Below, piece by piece: positions 17,993-26,041 of a stretch of DNA of 55,203 bases (the stretch's first letter is position 1; each line of letters begins with the position of its first letter). The notes beneath the pieces were generated by a model. The model worked only from the letters and a program-made list of their open reading frames with translations. It had not been told where the DNA came from and did no database searches. This DNA is from Bryobacterales bacterium (GTDB lineage Bacteria > Acidobacteriota > Terriglobia > Bryobacterales > Bryobacteraceae), in NCBI GenBank assembly GCA_003167255.1, contig PMTR01000126.1:1-55203 (forward strand). Reading direction: 5' to 3'. Both the position numbers and the translations under genes were made by a program.

Positions 17993-18427
17993 TTAATCCT
18001 TATCCTTAAATGTTCTCTCGGAGAGTGGCCAGGCTTTGCCAACACAAACCACCTTCATGCCGTGTCGTCGATACTTCCCACGCGAAGATTTGCATTGCAA
18101 ATTGCACGGTGGCTGTAGCCGAAAAATCAACAGACACTCGATGTCGTCCACGAGCTTCTTGCTGAGATTCATCCCTGTGGGCAGCTCAAACTCTGCGATT
18201 ATCGGACGGTGGCTTTTTGTTCGTTCGTTGATGCAGTCCCAAACATCGCTCTTGGCGTCATAGTTCCACCGCTGTCGAACAGTGGTTCCGTAGCATTTGC
18301 CCAGGTAGTAGATCGCAGCCTTCAACGGAGCGATGTAGGCGTATAGGGCCCTGTTGTAACGCCAACGGGGGTCCTCGTCAGCCCCGCAGTCGAACCACTG
18401 CAGCTTGATAGTAAACTCTTCGGTCAT
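17993..18427 (-). CDS. Small GIY-YIG-like protein
   Basis: A 144-residue protein. The segment ALYAYIAPLKAAIYYLGKC followed by YGTTVRQRW matches the GIY-YIG nuclease core (two short strands with Y-x-Y and Y-x-G-K, followed by an Arg-containing helix). DDIECLLIFRLQPPCN would supply the conserved Glu and Asn. The first Gly-Ile-Tyr is degenerate (L-Y-A-Y). GIY-YIG domains occur in repair nucleases, homing enzymes and some non-nuclease proteins. The gene is isolated, flanked by repeats on one side and a secreted protein on the other. Function is not established. Confidence 0.55.
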   Translation of the reverse strand: MTEEFTIKLQWFDCGADEDPRWRYNRALYAYIAPLKAAIYYLGKCYGTTVRQRWNYDAKSDVWDCINERTKSHRPIIAEFELPTGMNLSKKLVDDIECLLIFRLQPPCNLQCKSSRGKYRRHGMKVVCVGKAWPLSERTFKDKD

Positions 18428-18525
18428 GAACCAACCCTATCATCCCCCGCCGGATATTACGTGCCCCCAAGCCGGCTTCCCGTTGCGTTGATCCGCATTG
18501 GGCAGAGCGCCGGGTGATCGAACCC

Positions 18526-21500
18526 TTACTGTGCCGACACGAAGATCACGATTCCGCTCGGCGATTGCACCCCGCCCACCGATGCTTGAATCGTCACCGC
18601 GCCTGTGGGCACCGATGCCGGTAACTGAATCGCCACCTGGTACAAGCCCGCGCTGCCGGGGCTCAGCACGCTGCTTATCGTCGTCACGGGCACGCCTCCC
18701 ACTGTGATGGTTGGCGCCGTCGCTGTCGCGGGCGCTCCGCTCACCGCAATCCCTGCTGGCGTTGGCGGGTTCGTCGGACCGAAACCCGTGGCCCACAAGA
18801 TCAGCACGTCGCCGGGCTTCGCCGCCACTGTGCCCGGTATCAGCGACGGGTTGGCCACCAGCCCGTAATCCGGAAAGTGCGAGGCAATCGCGTAGCTTGT
18901 CCCCGTATACAGGAAGAACGCAGGCCCATAGGTCTGCAACTGCGCCGTAAAGGCCGCGCTCACCTGCCCGCTGTTCGTCACCACGACCGGAACCGCGCCG
19001 GTGGTCGCGTCCGTCGGGGCCTGCACGTTGAGCTGCGTGGGACTGATGTAATAGACGAACGCCGTCCTGCCGTCGATGGTCACACTCACGCCATCGAGCG
19101 ACGTTGGCAGATTCCCGTTCACAACTTCATTTGACCGCCACGTGCGTCCGGGATTGGTGTTCGCCAGGTTCGAGCCTTGGATCGTCACCCATGAGCCGGA
19201 GTCGATGCCAGGCTGAAAGCTCGCGCCGTTGACTACTGAAGTGATGGTGGGCAGAGTGCTGGGCGCGGCGATCGCCAGCGACACCGAAATCGTCTGCGGG
19301 CTCTTCGAAGCGCCGGTTGCGGCAATCTGAATCGTGCCGGAATACTGACCCGCCGGCAGTGTTGCCGGATTCACCGAGACTGGCAGCGTGGCCGGAGCAG
19401 TGCCCGACGCGGACGAAAGCCCGACCCATGCGGCGCTGGCCGAGGCAATCCATGAGAGTGTTCCGCCACCCCCGTTCGTTATTGAGACGCCTTGCGCGGC
19501 CGGAACTGCGCCGCCTACCGTGTAGTTAAAGCTGAGCGTTTGGGGCGAGACTGCCAGGGACGCCGTAGCCGGTGCCACCGTCAGCGTAACCCCGACCAAC
19601 TCGGGGCTGTTTGACGCGCCAGCCGCCGCGATTTGGACGCTGCCAGTGTACGTGCCCGCGCCCAGACCTGTCGGTGAAACGAGCACGGAAAGCGTTGACG
19701 GTGCCGTGCCGGATGCCGATGCCGCGGACAGCCAGGACGCGCTGGTAGTGGCACTCCAGTTGAGCGTACCGCCGCCGCTATTTGTGATCGAGGCGCCTTG
19801 CGCGGCCGGAACTGTACCACCCACCGTGTAGTTGAACGTGAGCGCTTGGGGCGAGACCGCCAGGGACGCCGGGGCCGGAGTTACCGTCAGCGTAACCGTG
19901 ACCGATACAGGGCCGTTGGACGCGCCAGCCGCCGAGATTTGGACGCTGCCCGTGTAGCTGCCAGATCCCAGGCCCGTAGGCGAAACGAGCACGGAAAGTG
20001 TTGACGGTGCAGTGCCGGATGCCGATGCTATGGACAGCCAGGTCGCGCTGGTAGTAGCACTCCAGTTGAGCGTACCGCCGCCGCTACTGGCGATCTGGAC
20101 GGGCTGCGATGCCGGAGCCCTGCCGCCCGACGTGTAGGCGAATTGCAGACTTGAAGGCGCAACCGCAATCGAGGAAGCCGGGGCCGCCATGATGTTGATC
20201 GCGTCGAAGCCGTTTGCAGTTGTCACGCCGATCTGCGCTATACCCACGAAACTCGCCGGAAGCAATGCCCGTATGCTCGTATCGCTCCAGCTCGAAATCT
20301 GAAGCGCAGTGGACTGCGGATTGGATGCCGTCACGCGGCAGCCTCCACACTGTTGTCCTCCAAATCCCGCTCCTGTGATGGTGATCGTCGTACCTGTCTG
20401 CACAACCCTACCAGGCACGGACAGAAGAGGTCCAACAGAATACACGCTCGGAGCGAACTTGCATCGAACCGCGGAATAGACTCCGATCGGCTGTGTGTAC
20501 GGCCCGCAGGTAGATGACCCAAAGGCGAAGTTGCCCGTGCCGGAAATTATGTCGTTGTAGTAAAGATATCCCACCGCTCCGGCCGTAAGGGCCACGCTGC
20601 CCCATGAAACACTTGAGGGACTGAGGTATTGGTCGTTAGGATTCACATCGGCAACGACCATTCCACCGTACTTCGAAAGGTACTGGTCCTGCGCTGGCGC
20701 CGCTCCCACGCTCTGCCATGCCCCGCTGTCCACGAGGAAGGAGGAAACAATCTGATACGTTTGATGTGACGGACTATCAATGTATGCGACTCCGGGCCCG
20801 GTGCAACCGAGATAACCCGCCTCTATGCCCGGACTGAGAGGGATGTGGCAATAGTTTACGATTCTTGTTCGTCCCGGCTTGGCAAAGTCAAGCGACCCGC
20901 TGGTGAGTGCGACAACGCCATCGGTCGCGCGCGACAAACTTCCAGAGGAGCCGGCATTGCCTATGATGGCGAGTGCGTCCGTGCCGCGAAGATCGTCTCC
21001 GAATTGGTTCCACGTCGCCAAGTCCCAGATAAACTGACTGCCGCGCGTCATCTCGTTGGTCTGGTTTCCCAGGCCAAAGACAACATCAGCAAGCAACGAA
21101 TCGGCCTGGAATGAGCCGAAGTGGGGCGTAGCGACGAAAATTGACTTTCGTATCTTCGGCATTGCCGGCGGACTGAACGCTCCAGATGCCTGTTGCTTCC
21201 CTGACAGATACGAGCGGACGATAAGACCGCCCATGCTGTGTGCGATTACGTCAACCTGAGGAACTGGCGTTCCGTTGCTGTATTGGATGGAGTTCAGAAA
21301 CGTACCAAGATCGGCACCGAGCTGCTCAATCGTGCAATTCGGACATTCGGTGCAGTTCTCAAAGAAATACACGGCTGGCGCGAAGTTCGGCGAGCCGTAG
21401 AGATAGCTCGCAAGGTTGCCAAACGTCCCGGTGGCATCATTCGACATGGGACACGCCGTCGCTCCAGGGGGCTGCCAACCATCGAGCAGAACCACGGGTG

Positions 21501-21888
21501 GCACTGTCGAACCCGCCGCAGGGGTCGCAAACGGCTCGACTGTTACCTGAAGTGTGGTAGAGCGTTCTTCACCGGCCTCATTGACGAAAGAGACAAAGAT
21601 CGTGTAATCCCCCGGCTCGGTAGTCAGCGGGATGCCAAGAAGGACTTGATCACCCGAAGCGTTGGGCGCGACCGGAAAAGTCCGGTTCGTTGCTCGGGCA
21701 GTCTCCGTCTTCGCGGAACGCATGAACGCCACGGTTCCGGGTGACGCTTCAATCGCTATGCGCTCTCCGGCCACTACCCTATATCGTGATTCATTGACGA
21801 CGAGAGGGCGGCGCAACGCCTGCCCGAACAGCGCACTCGCAAAACAAAGGCCAAGAAGCGCTGCCGATCCGTGTGCGATGCGGGACAC
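18526..21888 (-). CDS. Secreted lipase-like protein with BACON repeats and Solibacter C-terminal domain
   Basis: A 1120-residue exported protein. After a signal peptide (MSRIAHGSAALLGLCFASAL) and an N-terminal beta domain comes an alpha/beta-hydrolase domain of PGAP1/lipase type. It starts at VVLLDGWQPPGA, with the nucleophile in VDVIAHSMGGLIVRSY (about residue 218), a likely acid in SRATDGVVAL and a likely His in YCHIPLS. An IPT/TIG domain follows (GTTITITGAGFGG), then three BACON-type beta domains of about 95 residues each (GGGTLNWSATTSATWLS repeats). The C-terminal 240 residues (ITSVVNGASFQPGIDSGSWV, WATGFGPTNPP, SPGSAGLYQVAIQLP) are the domain named for Solibacter (TIGR03437). It probably acts outside the cell on an ester or lipid; the substrate is unknown. 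Confidence 0.85.
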   Translation of the reverse strand: MSRIAHGSAALLGLCFASALFGQALRRPLVVNESRYRVVAGERIAIEASPGTVAFMRSAKTETARATNRTFPVAPNASGDQVLLGIPLTTEPGDYTIFVSFVNEAGEERSTTLQVTVEPFATPAAGSTVPPVVLLDGWQPPGATACPMSNDATGTFGNLASYLYGSPNFAPAVYFFENCTECPNCTIEQLGADLGTFLNSIQYSNGTPVPQVDVIAHSMGGLIVRSYLSGKQQASGAFSPPAMPKIRKSIFVATPHFGSFQADSLLADVVFGLGNQTNEMTRGSQFIWDLATWNQFGDDLRGTDALAIIGNAGSSGSLSRATDGVVALTSGSLDFAKPGRTRIVNYCHIPLSPGIEAGYLGCTGPGVAYIDSPSHQTYQIVSSFLVDSGAWQSVGAAPAQDQYLSKYGGMVVADVNPNDQYLSPSSVSWGSVALTAGAVGYLYYNDIISGTGNFAFGSSTCGPYTQPIGVYSAVRCKFAPSVYSVGPLLSVPGRVVQTGTTITITGAGFGGQQCGGCRVTASNPQSTALQISSWSDTSIRALLPASFVGIAQIGVTTANGFDAINIMAAPASSIAVAPSSLQFAYTSGGRAPASQPVQIASSGGGTLNWSATTSATWLSIASASGTAPSTLSVLVSPTGLGSGSYTGSVQISAAGASNGPVSVTVTLTVTPAPASLAVSPQALTFNYTVGGTVPAAQGASITNSGGGTLNWSATTSASWLSAASASGTAPSTLSVLVSPTGLGAGTYTGSVQIAAAGASNSPELVGVTLTVAPATASLAVSPQTLSFNYTVGGAVPAAQGVSITNGGGGTLSWIASASAAWVGLSSASGTAPATLPVSVNPATLPAGQYSGTIQIAATGASKSPQTISVSLAIAAPSTLPTITSVVNGASFQPGIDSGSWVTIQGSNLANTNPGRTWRSNEVVNGNLPTSLDGVSVTIDGRTAFVYYISPTQLNVQAPTDATTGAVPVVVTNSGQVSAAFTAQLQTYGPAFFLYTGTSYAIASHFPDYGLVANPSLIPGTVAAKPGDVLILWATGFGPTNPPTPAGIAVSGAPATATAPTITVGGVPVTTISSVLSPGSAGLYQVAIQLPASVPTGAVTIQASVGGVQSPSGIVIFVSAQ
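19260..20160 (-). repeat. Three tandem BACON-coding repeats
   Basis: Three units of about 300 bases encode the BACON domains of the secreted protein. The two units between about 19560 and 20160 are nearly identical over long stretches, which points to recent duplication. The third unit, nearest the C-terminal domain, is more diverged. Confidence 0.75.
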
Positions 21889-21998
21889 GCAAATTCCTCA
21901 TTTCCTTTATTGTCCTGGATTCTCATTTTGGATTCCTGAGCCCGGTTTATTTATATACCCACACCCGAGGTGACAATCGTCTAGGACCCAGAGCCGCT

Positions 21999-22535
21999 TC
22001 ATCTAACCCGCTGTATCGCGTCGCCGGGCTGGTTTTTCGAGCCAGACGAGGGGGCCTCTGCGCGCACGACTGGCCGGTGAACCCAGAACAGATCGAGAGG
22101 CGATGGCCACTTCTTCCCCTTTCTTAAGTTTTGGGCTTTCGGGATGATCCGAAGGTTGTCCGCTGAGTGGTTGCCGCCACGGGCAAAGGGAACGATGTGG
22201 TCAATGTGATCCTTTATTGGATCGTAAACCACCCCGGTATTTCTTTGGTGCCTCGCTATGACCTGTCGCTTGACACGCAGAGGAATGTGACGCTTTCGCC
22301 TGGGGCTCGCCAAGTAATACAGAGCCGCGACACCCGATGCCACCAGGTTGCCGTGCGGAACACGAAGTTGCAAACAGACAACCATTACAAAAACCATGAG
22401 CACTATTGCCCAAACAACCGCATTCGCCCTCCGCCACAGCTCACCCCGAACCGCGTAGAGAAAACGCAACACGGCAACCAGCGTGAAGAAAACACTCGTC
22501 GCAATCACAGGGTGTTGCGTGATGGCGCGGACCAT
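21999..22535 (-). CDS. Membrane-anchored HNH endonuclease domain protein
   Basis: A 178-residue protein with two N-terminal hydrophobic helices (VIATSVFFTLVAVLRFLYAV and NAVVWAIVLMVFVMVVCL) followed by a basic HNH domain. The HNH motif is DHIDHIVPFARGGNHS, then ADNLRIIPKAQNLRKGK, which gives the metal/catalytic His, central Asn and a final Asn in place of the third His (an HNN variant common in small HNH proteins). HNH domains cut DNA with one metal ion. Membrane attachment is unusual and could place the domain near incoming DNA. No methylase or immunity partner is adjacent. The ATG at 22535 lacks a clear ribosome-binding site. Confidence 0.7.
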   Translation of the reverse strand: MVRAITQHPVIATSVFFTLVAVLRFLYAVRGELWRRANAVVWAIVLMVFVMVVCLQLRVPHGNLVASGVAALYYLASPRRKRHIPLRVKRQVIARHQRNTGVVYDPIKDHIDHIVPFARGGNHSADNLRIIPKAQNLRKGKKWPSPLDLFWVHRPVVRAEAPSSGSKNQPGDAIQRVR

Positions 22536-22660
22536 GAAGGCATTTTACCGGGGCAGCGGCGGCAGGATACAGTTGTCAAAAGTTAGCACCGCCCCGGTGG
22601 GGCGCCGGAGGCTGGGGACGGAGAAGAGTGTTCTTGCCGCGCTCCCACCAACCGCGAGCG

Positions 22661-23113
22661 CTAGCTTTTTTTCAAAGTAGCCAGCAAGAGTTTGTGTGCC
22701 GCCTGGAGCTTCAAGAAAACCTCTTTGTCGCCACCTTGGTCCGGGTGGCAGCTCTTCGCGGCAAGGCGATAAGCGTAGTTTGCCAGCTTAGCTGCAATAT
22801 CTTCGGTCCTATCACTAACTGTGATTTCGGGGCCGTGCGGCGGGTTTGCTTCCTTCGACCTCCGCTCAAGCTCGAAACGTGCGCACCAGTAGTGGGAGTG
22901 GTCCGCGCAATGTGCTGGGTAAACGTCCAGGAAACCTGGAAAGGCGTACATCACCTGCGATCGCGCCGATCCCGCAGCAAAAACCCTTAACTCGTGGTCG
23001 GCTAACTCGTTAACCGAGCGGCCTTTAAACTCGCCGGCCATGATAATCGGTACGGCCGGCCGAAATGGCCTAGGCTTGCTAAACGCTGACCGGCGGCGCC
23101 TTCGTATCGGCAT
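22661..23113 (-). CDS. J-domain-like protein with DUF3820-like N-terminus
   Basis: A 150-residue protein. The C-terminal 45 residues (LANYAYRLAAKSCHPDQGGD then KEVFLKLQAAHKLLLATL) form a J-domain helix pair with HPDQGG in place of the HPDKGG loop, the segment that stimulates DnaK. The N-terminal part (IIMAGEFKGRSVNELADHEL) resembles DUF3820-type domains that begin F-G-K-Y-K-G, found in phage and regulatory proteins. The combination looks like a specialised cochaperone or a phage-derived protein. The 5' end starts with an Arg-rich stretch; ATG 23041 is an alternative start. Neighbours do not explain its role. Confidence 0.6.
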   Translation of the reverse strand: MPIRRRRRSAFSKPRPFRPAVPIIMAGEFKGRSVNELADHELRVFAAGSARSQVMYAFPGFLDVYPAHCADHSHYWCARFELERRSKEANPPHGPEITVSDRTEDIAAKLANYAYRLAAKSCHPDQGGDKEVFLKLQAAHKLLLATLKKS

Positions 23114-23476
23114 GACTCCCCCTGTGGCATTTGCGGCGGAATATGTCCGGAATCTTTAACCCTGACGCGATCCGACAGTGCATTTCAGGGACCACATTTC
23201 AGTAACCAAATTACACATCTTCTTTTGGAGTCAGCCGCTCAGTTCGTCCTAGCCGCCCTTCACGCCTGCAATTGCCGCAATTCCCCCCCAGGAATTTCAG
23301 AATGTTCCCCGCCGCCGTTTGCCCGGCAAGGGGCAGCAGCAAGACGCCCGCCGGAGTGAATTGCGCGCCACGCGTCTTGGCGACGATCCCCATCAGCCGT
23401 GCCGCCACCCCGGCCGATCCGAGCCACTACCATTGTCTCCCTATGAACGTCCCGACTTTGCCCTGACGGACCGGCA
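23114..23476. other. Gene-poor gap with a weak 65-codon frame
   Basis: In this 363-base stretch the only candidate is a minus-strand frame at 23211-23408 beginning at GTG (AARLMGIVAKTRGAQFTP then AGVLLLPLAGQTAAGNIL). It has a protein-like hydrophobic middle and a C-x-x-C near the end but no convincing ribosome-binding site or relatives that I recognise. I see no repeat of the GTGGGG family, terminator or RNA gene here. Confidence 0.3.
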
Positions 23477-24991
23477 TCATCTCTGAGCGAAAATCTGGCC
23501 CAGCGTCTCACCGGCGGCGGAAAGATTCGTCAGCCACATTTCGACATACTCGCGCGCCAGCACTACGCCGTCGGCTCCCGCGTCGAATGCGGCGTGCAGC
23601 GAGCGGCGGACGTCGTCGGGCTTGGTGCGCTTATCGGTCGAGCGGGTGGGGACGTCGATATCGATGCCGGGGTAGATCTTGGTTTGGCCGGCGACGCTCG
23701 CGAGCGCGCGCTTGGTTTCCCTGGCGACGTAATCGGCGGAAAGCCCCGTGGTGTGCAAATCCTCGTAGGCGCCTTCCTGGTAATTCATGATTTTGTAGTA
23801 GAACGGCAGGAAGTCTTTCGGGGCGGCATCGTGGAAGAGGGTGGCGCTCAGACGGTCGAGGTACGCGGCCATGCGCGGCCCGGCGGCGTTGTTGTAAGTG
23901 GCGATCTTCAGGTAATCGGCGTAGTCCTTCGTGCGCGAGTAATCCTCTTCGGCGCGGTAGAACGGGCTGAAGGTCATGTTTTGCATGATGTGAAGGCCGA
24001 AGGGTTTGGCGGGTGCGATCGCTTTAGCGACGCCGTATAACTCGGATCGAACCTGATGGTAACTGTCGGTCCAGAGTTTTTCCCAGCCGAGAATTTCCGG
24101 ATAGTCGAGCAGCAAGCGCCAGAACGACACGAAGTAACCGTCGACGGGCCGCTGATCTTGCGAAGCGGCGCGGAACAATTGGGTGAGCAGGCGGTATCCA
24201 GCCTGCGCGCGATCGGCGGAGAGGCCGCGGTCGCGGGCTTTGGCGCGGCAGTGCTCGCAGAAGCAGGAGATTCCCTCGCTGGTCCATCCCCCGCCGATCG
24301 CGTTCTGGAACGGGCCCTGGCGCTCGCAGCCCCACGCGATCCCGTCCACTTGGGCCGGGTAGCCGCTCAGGTAGCTTTCGATTTTTCCGCTGAGATGGGC
24401 GCGGTATTCGGGGTGATTGAAGCAGGGGCCGAAGGTGCGGCGGCCGTCGATATCGATTTCGGTGACCTGGGCGGCGCCGGGCAGATTCTGGATCATGCGG
24501 CGGCTTTCGTTGTTGTAATCCCAGCAGAAGAAATCCATGCCGCGGGCCTTCACTTTCGGGGCGACGTCGGCGATGACGTTGAACTTGCCGAAATCGGGCG
24601 ACCGGAAATCGTTGAGCAGGGCGCCGCGGAAGTACTTGGGATCGTAGTCGTAGAAGGCGCCGCCGCTGAAGCGGGGGTCGCCATACTTGCCGTGGTCGGG
24701 CAGGGGAATGCCGCTCGAATGAGTGTTGCGCGGGCCCATTTCCCAATCGTAGGTATAGGCCCAGACGGTGTTGACACCGGCCTTCTGCAGATTGTCGAGC
24801 ACCGCCTCCACGCCCTCGTCGAGCCAGGCGTGCGCTTTGATCTGTATGGCGACGAAGTTCTTGCGGTTGCGGACGGCGCGCCGGTTCGGCTGCGGCGCGG
24901 CTTGGACTTGCGGGACCGCGCGGCCTGCCAGGAAGGCCGCACTCGCGGAGCACAAATGGAAAAAAGTTCGACGCGGCAAATATCGGGTCAT
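23477..24991 (-). CDS. Tat-exported TIM-barrel glycosidase-like protein
   Basis: A 504-residue protein with a twin-arginine signal (YLPRRTFFHLCSASAAFLAG), so it is probably folded before export. The core has features of a (beta/alpha)8 barrel of glycosidase type: VEAVLDNLQKAGVNTVWAYT at the first strand-helix, MDFFCWDYNNE, VDGIAWGCERQGPFQ, and the Cys-rich segment GISCFCEHCRAKARDRGL that is common in uncharacterised GH-like proteins (C-x-C-x-x-C). Later segments are FGLHIMQNMTFSPFYRAEED and AAFDAGADGVVLAREYVEMW. Candidate acidic residues lie at strand ends, but I cannot name the catalytic pair. It could be a glycoside hydrolase or a non-catalytic relative. Confidence 0.6.
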   Translation of the reverse strand: MTRYLPRRTFFHLCSASAAFLAGRAVPQVQAAPQPNRRAVRNRKNFVAIQIKAHAWLDEGVEAVLDNLQKAGVNTVWAYTYDWEMGPRNTHSSGIPLPDHGKYGDPRFSGGAFYDYDPKYFRGALLNDFRSPDFGKFNVIADVAPKVKARGMDFFCWDYNNESRRMIQNLPGAAQVTEIDIDGRRTFGPCFNHPEYRAHLSGKIESYLSGYPAQVDGIAWGCERQGPFQNAIGGGWTSEGISCFCEHCRAKARDRGLSADRAQAGYRLLTQLFRAASQDQRPVDGYFVSFWRLLLDYPEILGWEKLWTDSYHQVRSELYGVAKAIAPAKPFGLHIMQNMTFSPFYRAEEDYSRTKDYADYLKIATYNNAAGPRMAAYLDRLSATLFHDAAPKDFLPFYYKIMNYQEGAYEDLHTTGLSADYVARETKRALASVAGQTKIYPGIDIDVPTRSTDKRTKPDDVRRSLHAAFDAGADGVVLAREYVEMWLTNLSAAGETLGQIFAQR

Positions 24992-25052
24992 ACGGTACCA
25001 GCAATAGCACGGCGGAGACCGCGCCGGTAGCGTGACAGCCGCTTCTCCCAGT

Positions 25053-25988
25053 TTACCCGCGTCGGCAGACGGCGGTCAGGAATCGCCCATCGGCGCTCAG
25101 ATGTTCCTCTAGCATTTCCAGGCCGCCTTGCTCGGTGAGGAGCCAGCGAAAGGCTTCGGGTGTGTAGGTGTACTGGAAATTGAGGCCGATGTGCTCCCCG
25201 CGCTGCAGCGGAATCTCCTGGCCGGCGACGGTGGCGGAGAGATCGCGCGCGGCGCGGAAAGAGCGCACGATGAGGTGCAGACCGTTGTGGCGGTCGTCCC
25301 GCTTCAACTGGAAACGGACTTCGCCGTCGTTATCGCGAATACCCACGCCGTTGAGCAGCGTGGAAAGGAACTGGCGGGCGGCGGGGTTGTCGCGGCGGGC
25401 CATGGAAAGTTGCTCGTGGTGGATTTCGCCGTCGATGATCAGGCGGTCTTCGGGCTTCATGCACTGGGCGACGTAGCGGATTTCGGCCAGCGGATCGAAG
25501 GAGCCCATGGTATTGCCGCTGAGGATGAAGAGGCGCGGCGGTTCGGCGGCATCGGCGGCATAGACCAGGTGGATAGGGCTGGAGATATCGGCTTTAATGC
25601 CGACGGTTTCGATATCTTCGTCGTCGGCGCCGGCGCAGGCAAGTTCGAGCATGGCCTGACTGGCATCCACGGGGAAATAGAGACACTCGCAGCCCGCGTT
25701 CTTGAGAGCGTTCATCACCATGCGGTCGCGGGCGCCGTCGCCGGCGCCGAAGCTGATCACCGGAACGCGCCGGGGGAAGTGCTTGGCCAGCGCGCCCGCG
25801 TTGGCCGCCAGTTCCTTCCAGGTCTCCCACAATCCGCCGTACAGTTCGGCGTGTCCCGTTAGCGCGGCCCATTCGGCGGCCGAGCGCGGGAACCAGAAGA
25901 AGAACTTTTCGGGCAGATCGCGCGCCTCGATCGCTTCGGCGAATTCCTGGGCGATATCCGCCTCGGTAAGAACCACTTCGACTTTCAT
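25053..25988 (-). CDS. EgtD-like SAM-dependent methyltransferase
   Basis: A 311-residue protein of the EgtD/DUF2260-like methyltransferase group; the founding member trimethylates histidine on the way to ergothioneine. Visible signs are the SAM-binding glycine-rich motif VPVISFGAGDGARDRMVM, YFPVDASQAML (acidic end of strand 2), and RLFILSGNTMGSFDP, which matches the G-[NS]-[TS]-x-G-[NS] block of EgtD proteins. RLIIDGEIHHEQL and LNFQYTYTPEAFRWLL also fit. ATG 25988 is chosen over the TTG three codons upstream. There is no EgtB or other ergothioneine gene beside it, so histidine may not be the substrate. It lies back to back with the aminopeptidase gene. Confidence 0.65.
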   Translation of the reverse strand: MKVEVVLTEADIAQEFAEAIEARDLPEKFFFWFPRSAAEWAALTGHAELYGGLWETWKELAANAGALAKHFPRRVPVISFGAGDGARDRMVMNALKNAGCECLYFPVDASQAMLELACAGADDEDIETVGIKADISSPIHLVYAADAAEPPRLFILSGNTMGSFDPLAEIRYVAQCMKPEDRLIIDGEIHHEQLSMARRDNPAARQFLSTLLNGVGIRDNDGEVRFQLKRDDRHNGLHLIVRSFRAARDLSATVAGQEIPLQRGEHIGLNFQYTYTPEAFRWLLTEQGGLEMLEEHLSADGRFLTAVCRRG

Positions 25989-26041
25989 AAGGAACAACCA
26001 TTATCGCAGGGTGGAGTAAGATGACACAAAGAGGTTCGCAA

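Noticed and set aside
19260-20160. Repeats as a possible CRISPR array
   Set aside because: The units are about 300 bases, in frame, and encode BACON domains; there are no short repeat-spacer alternations.
21960-21990. Similarity of the ACCCGAG-TGACAA segment near 21966 and near 36651
   Set aside because: About 18 of 23 bases match, but there is no further extension, inverted structure or third copy, so chance cannot be excluded.
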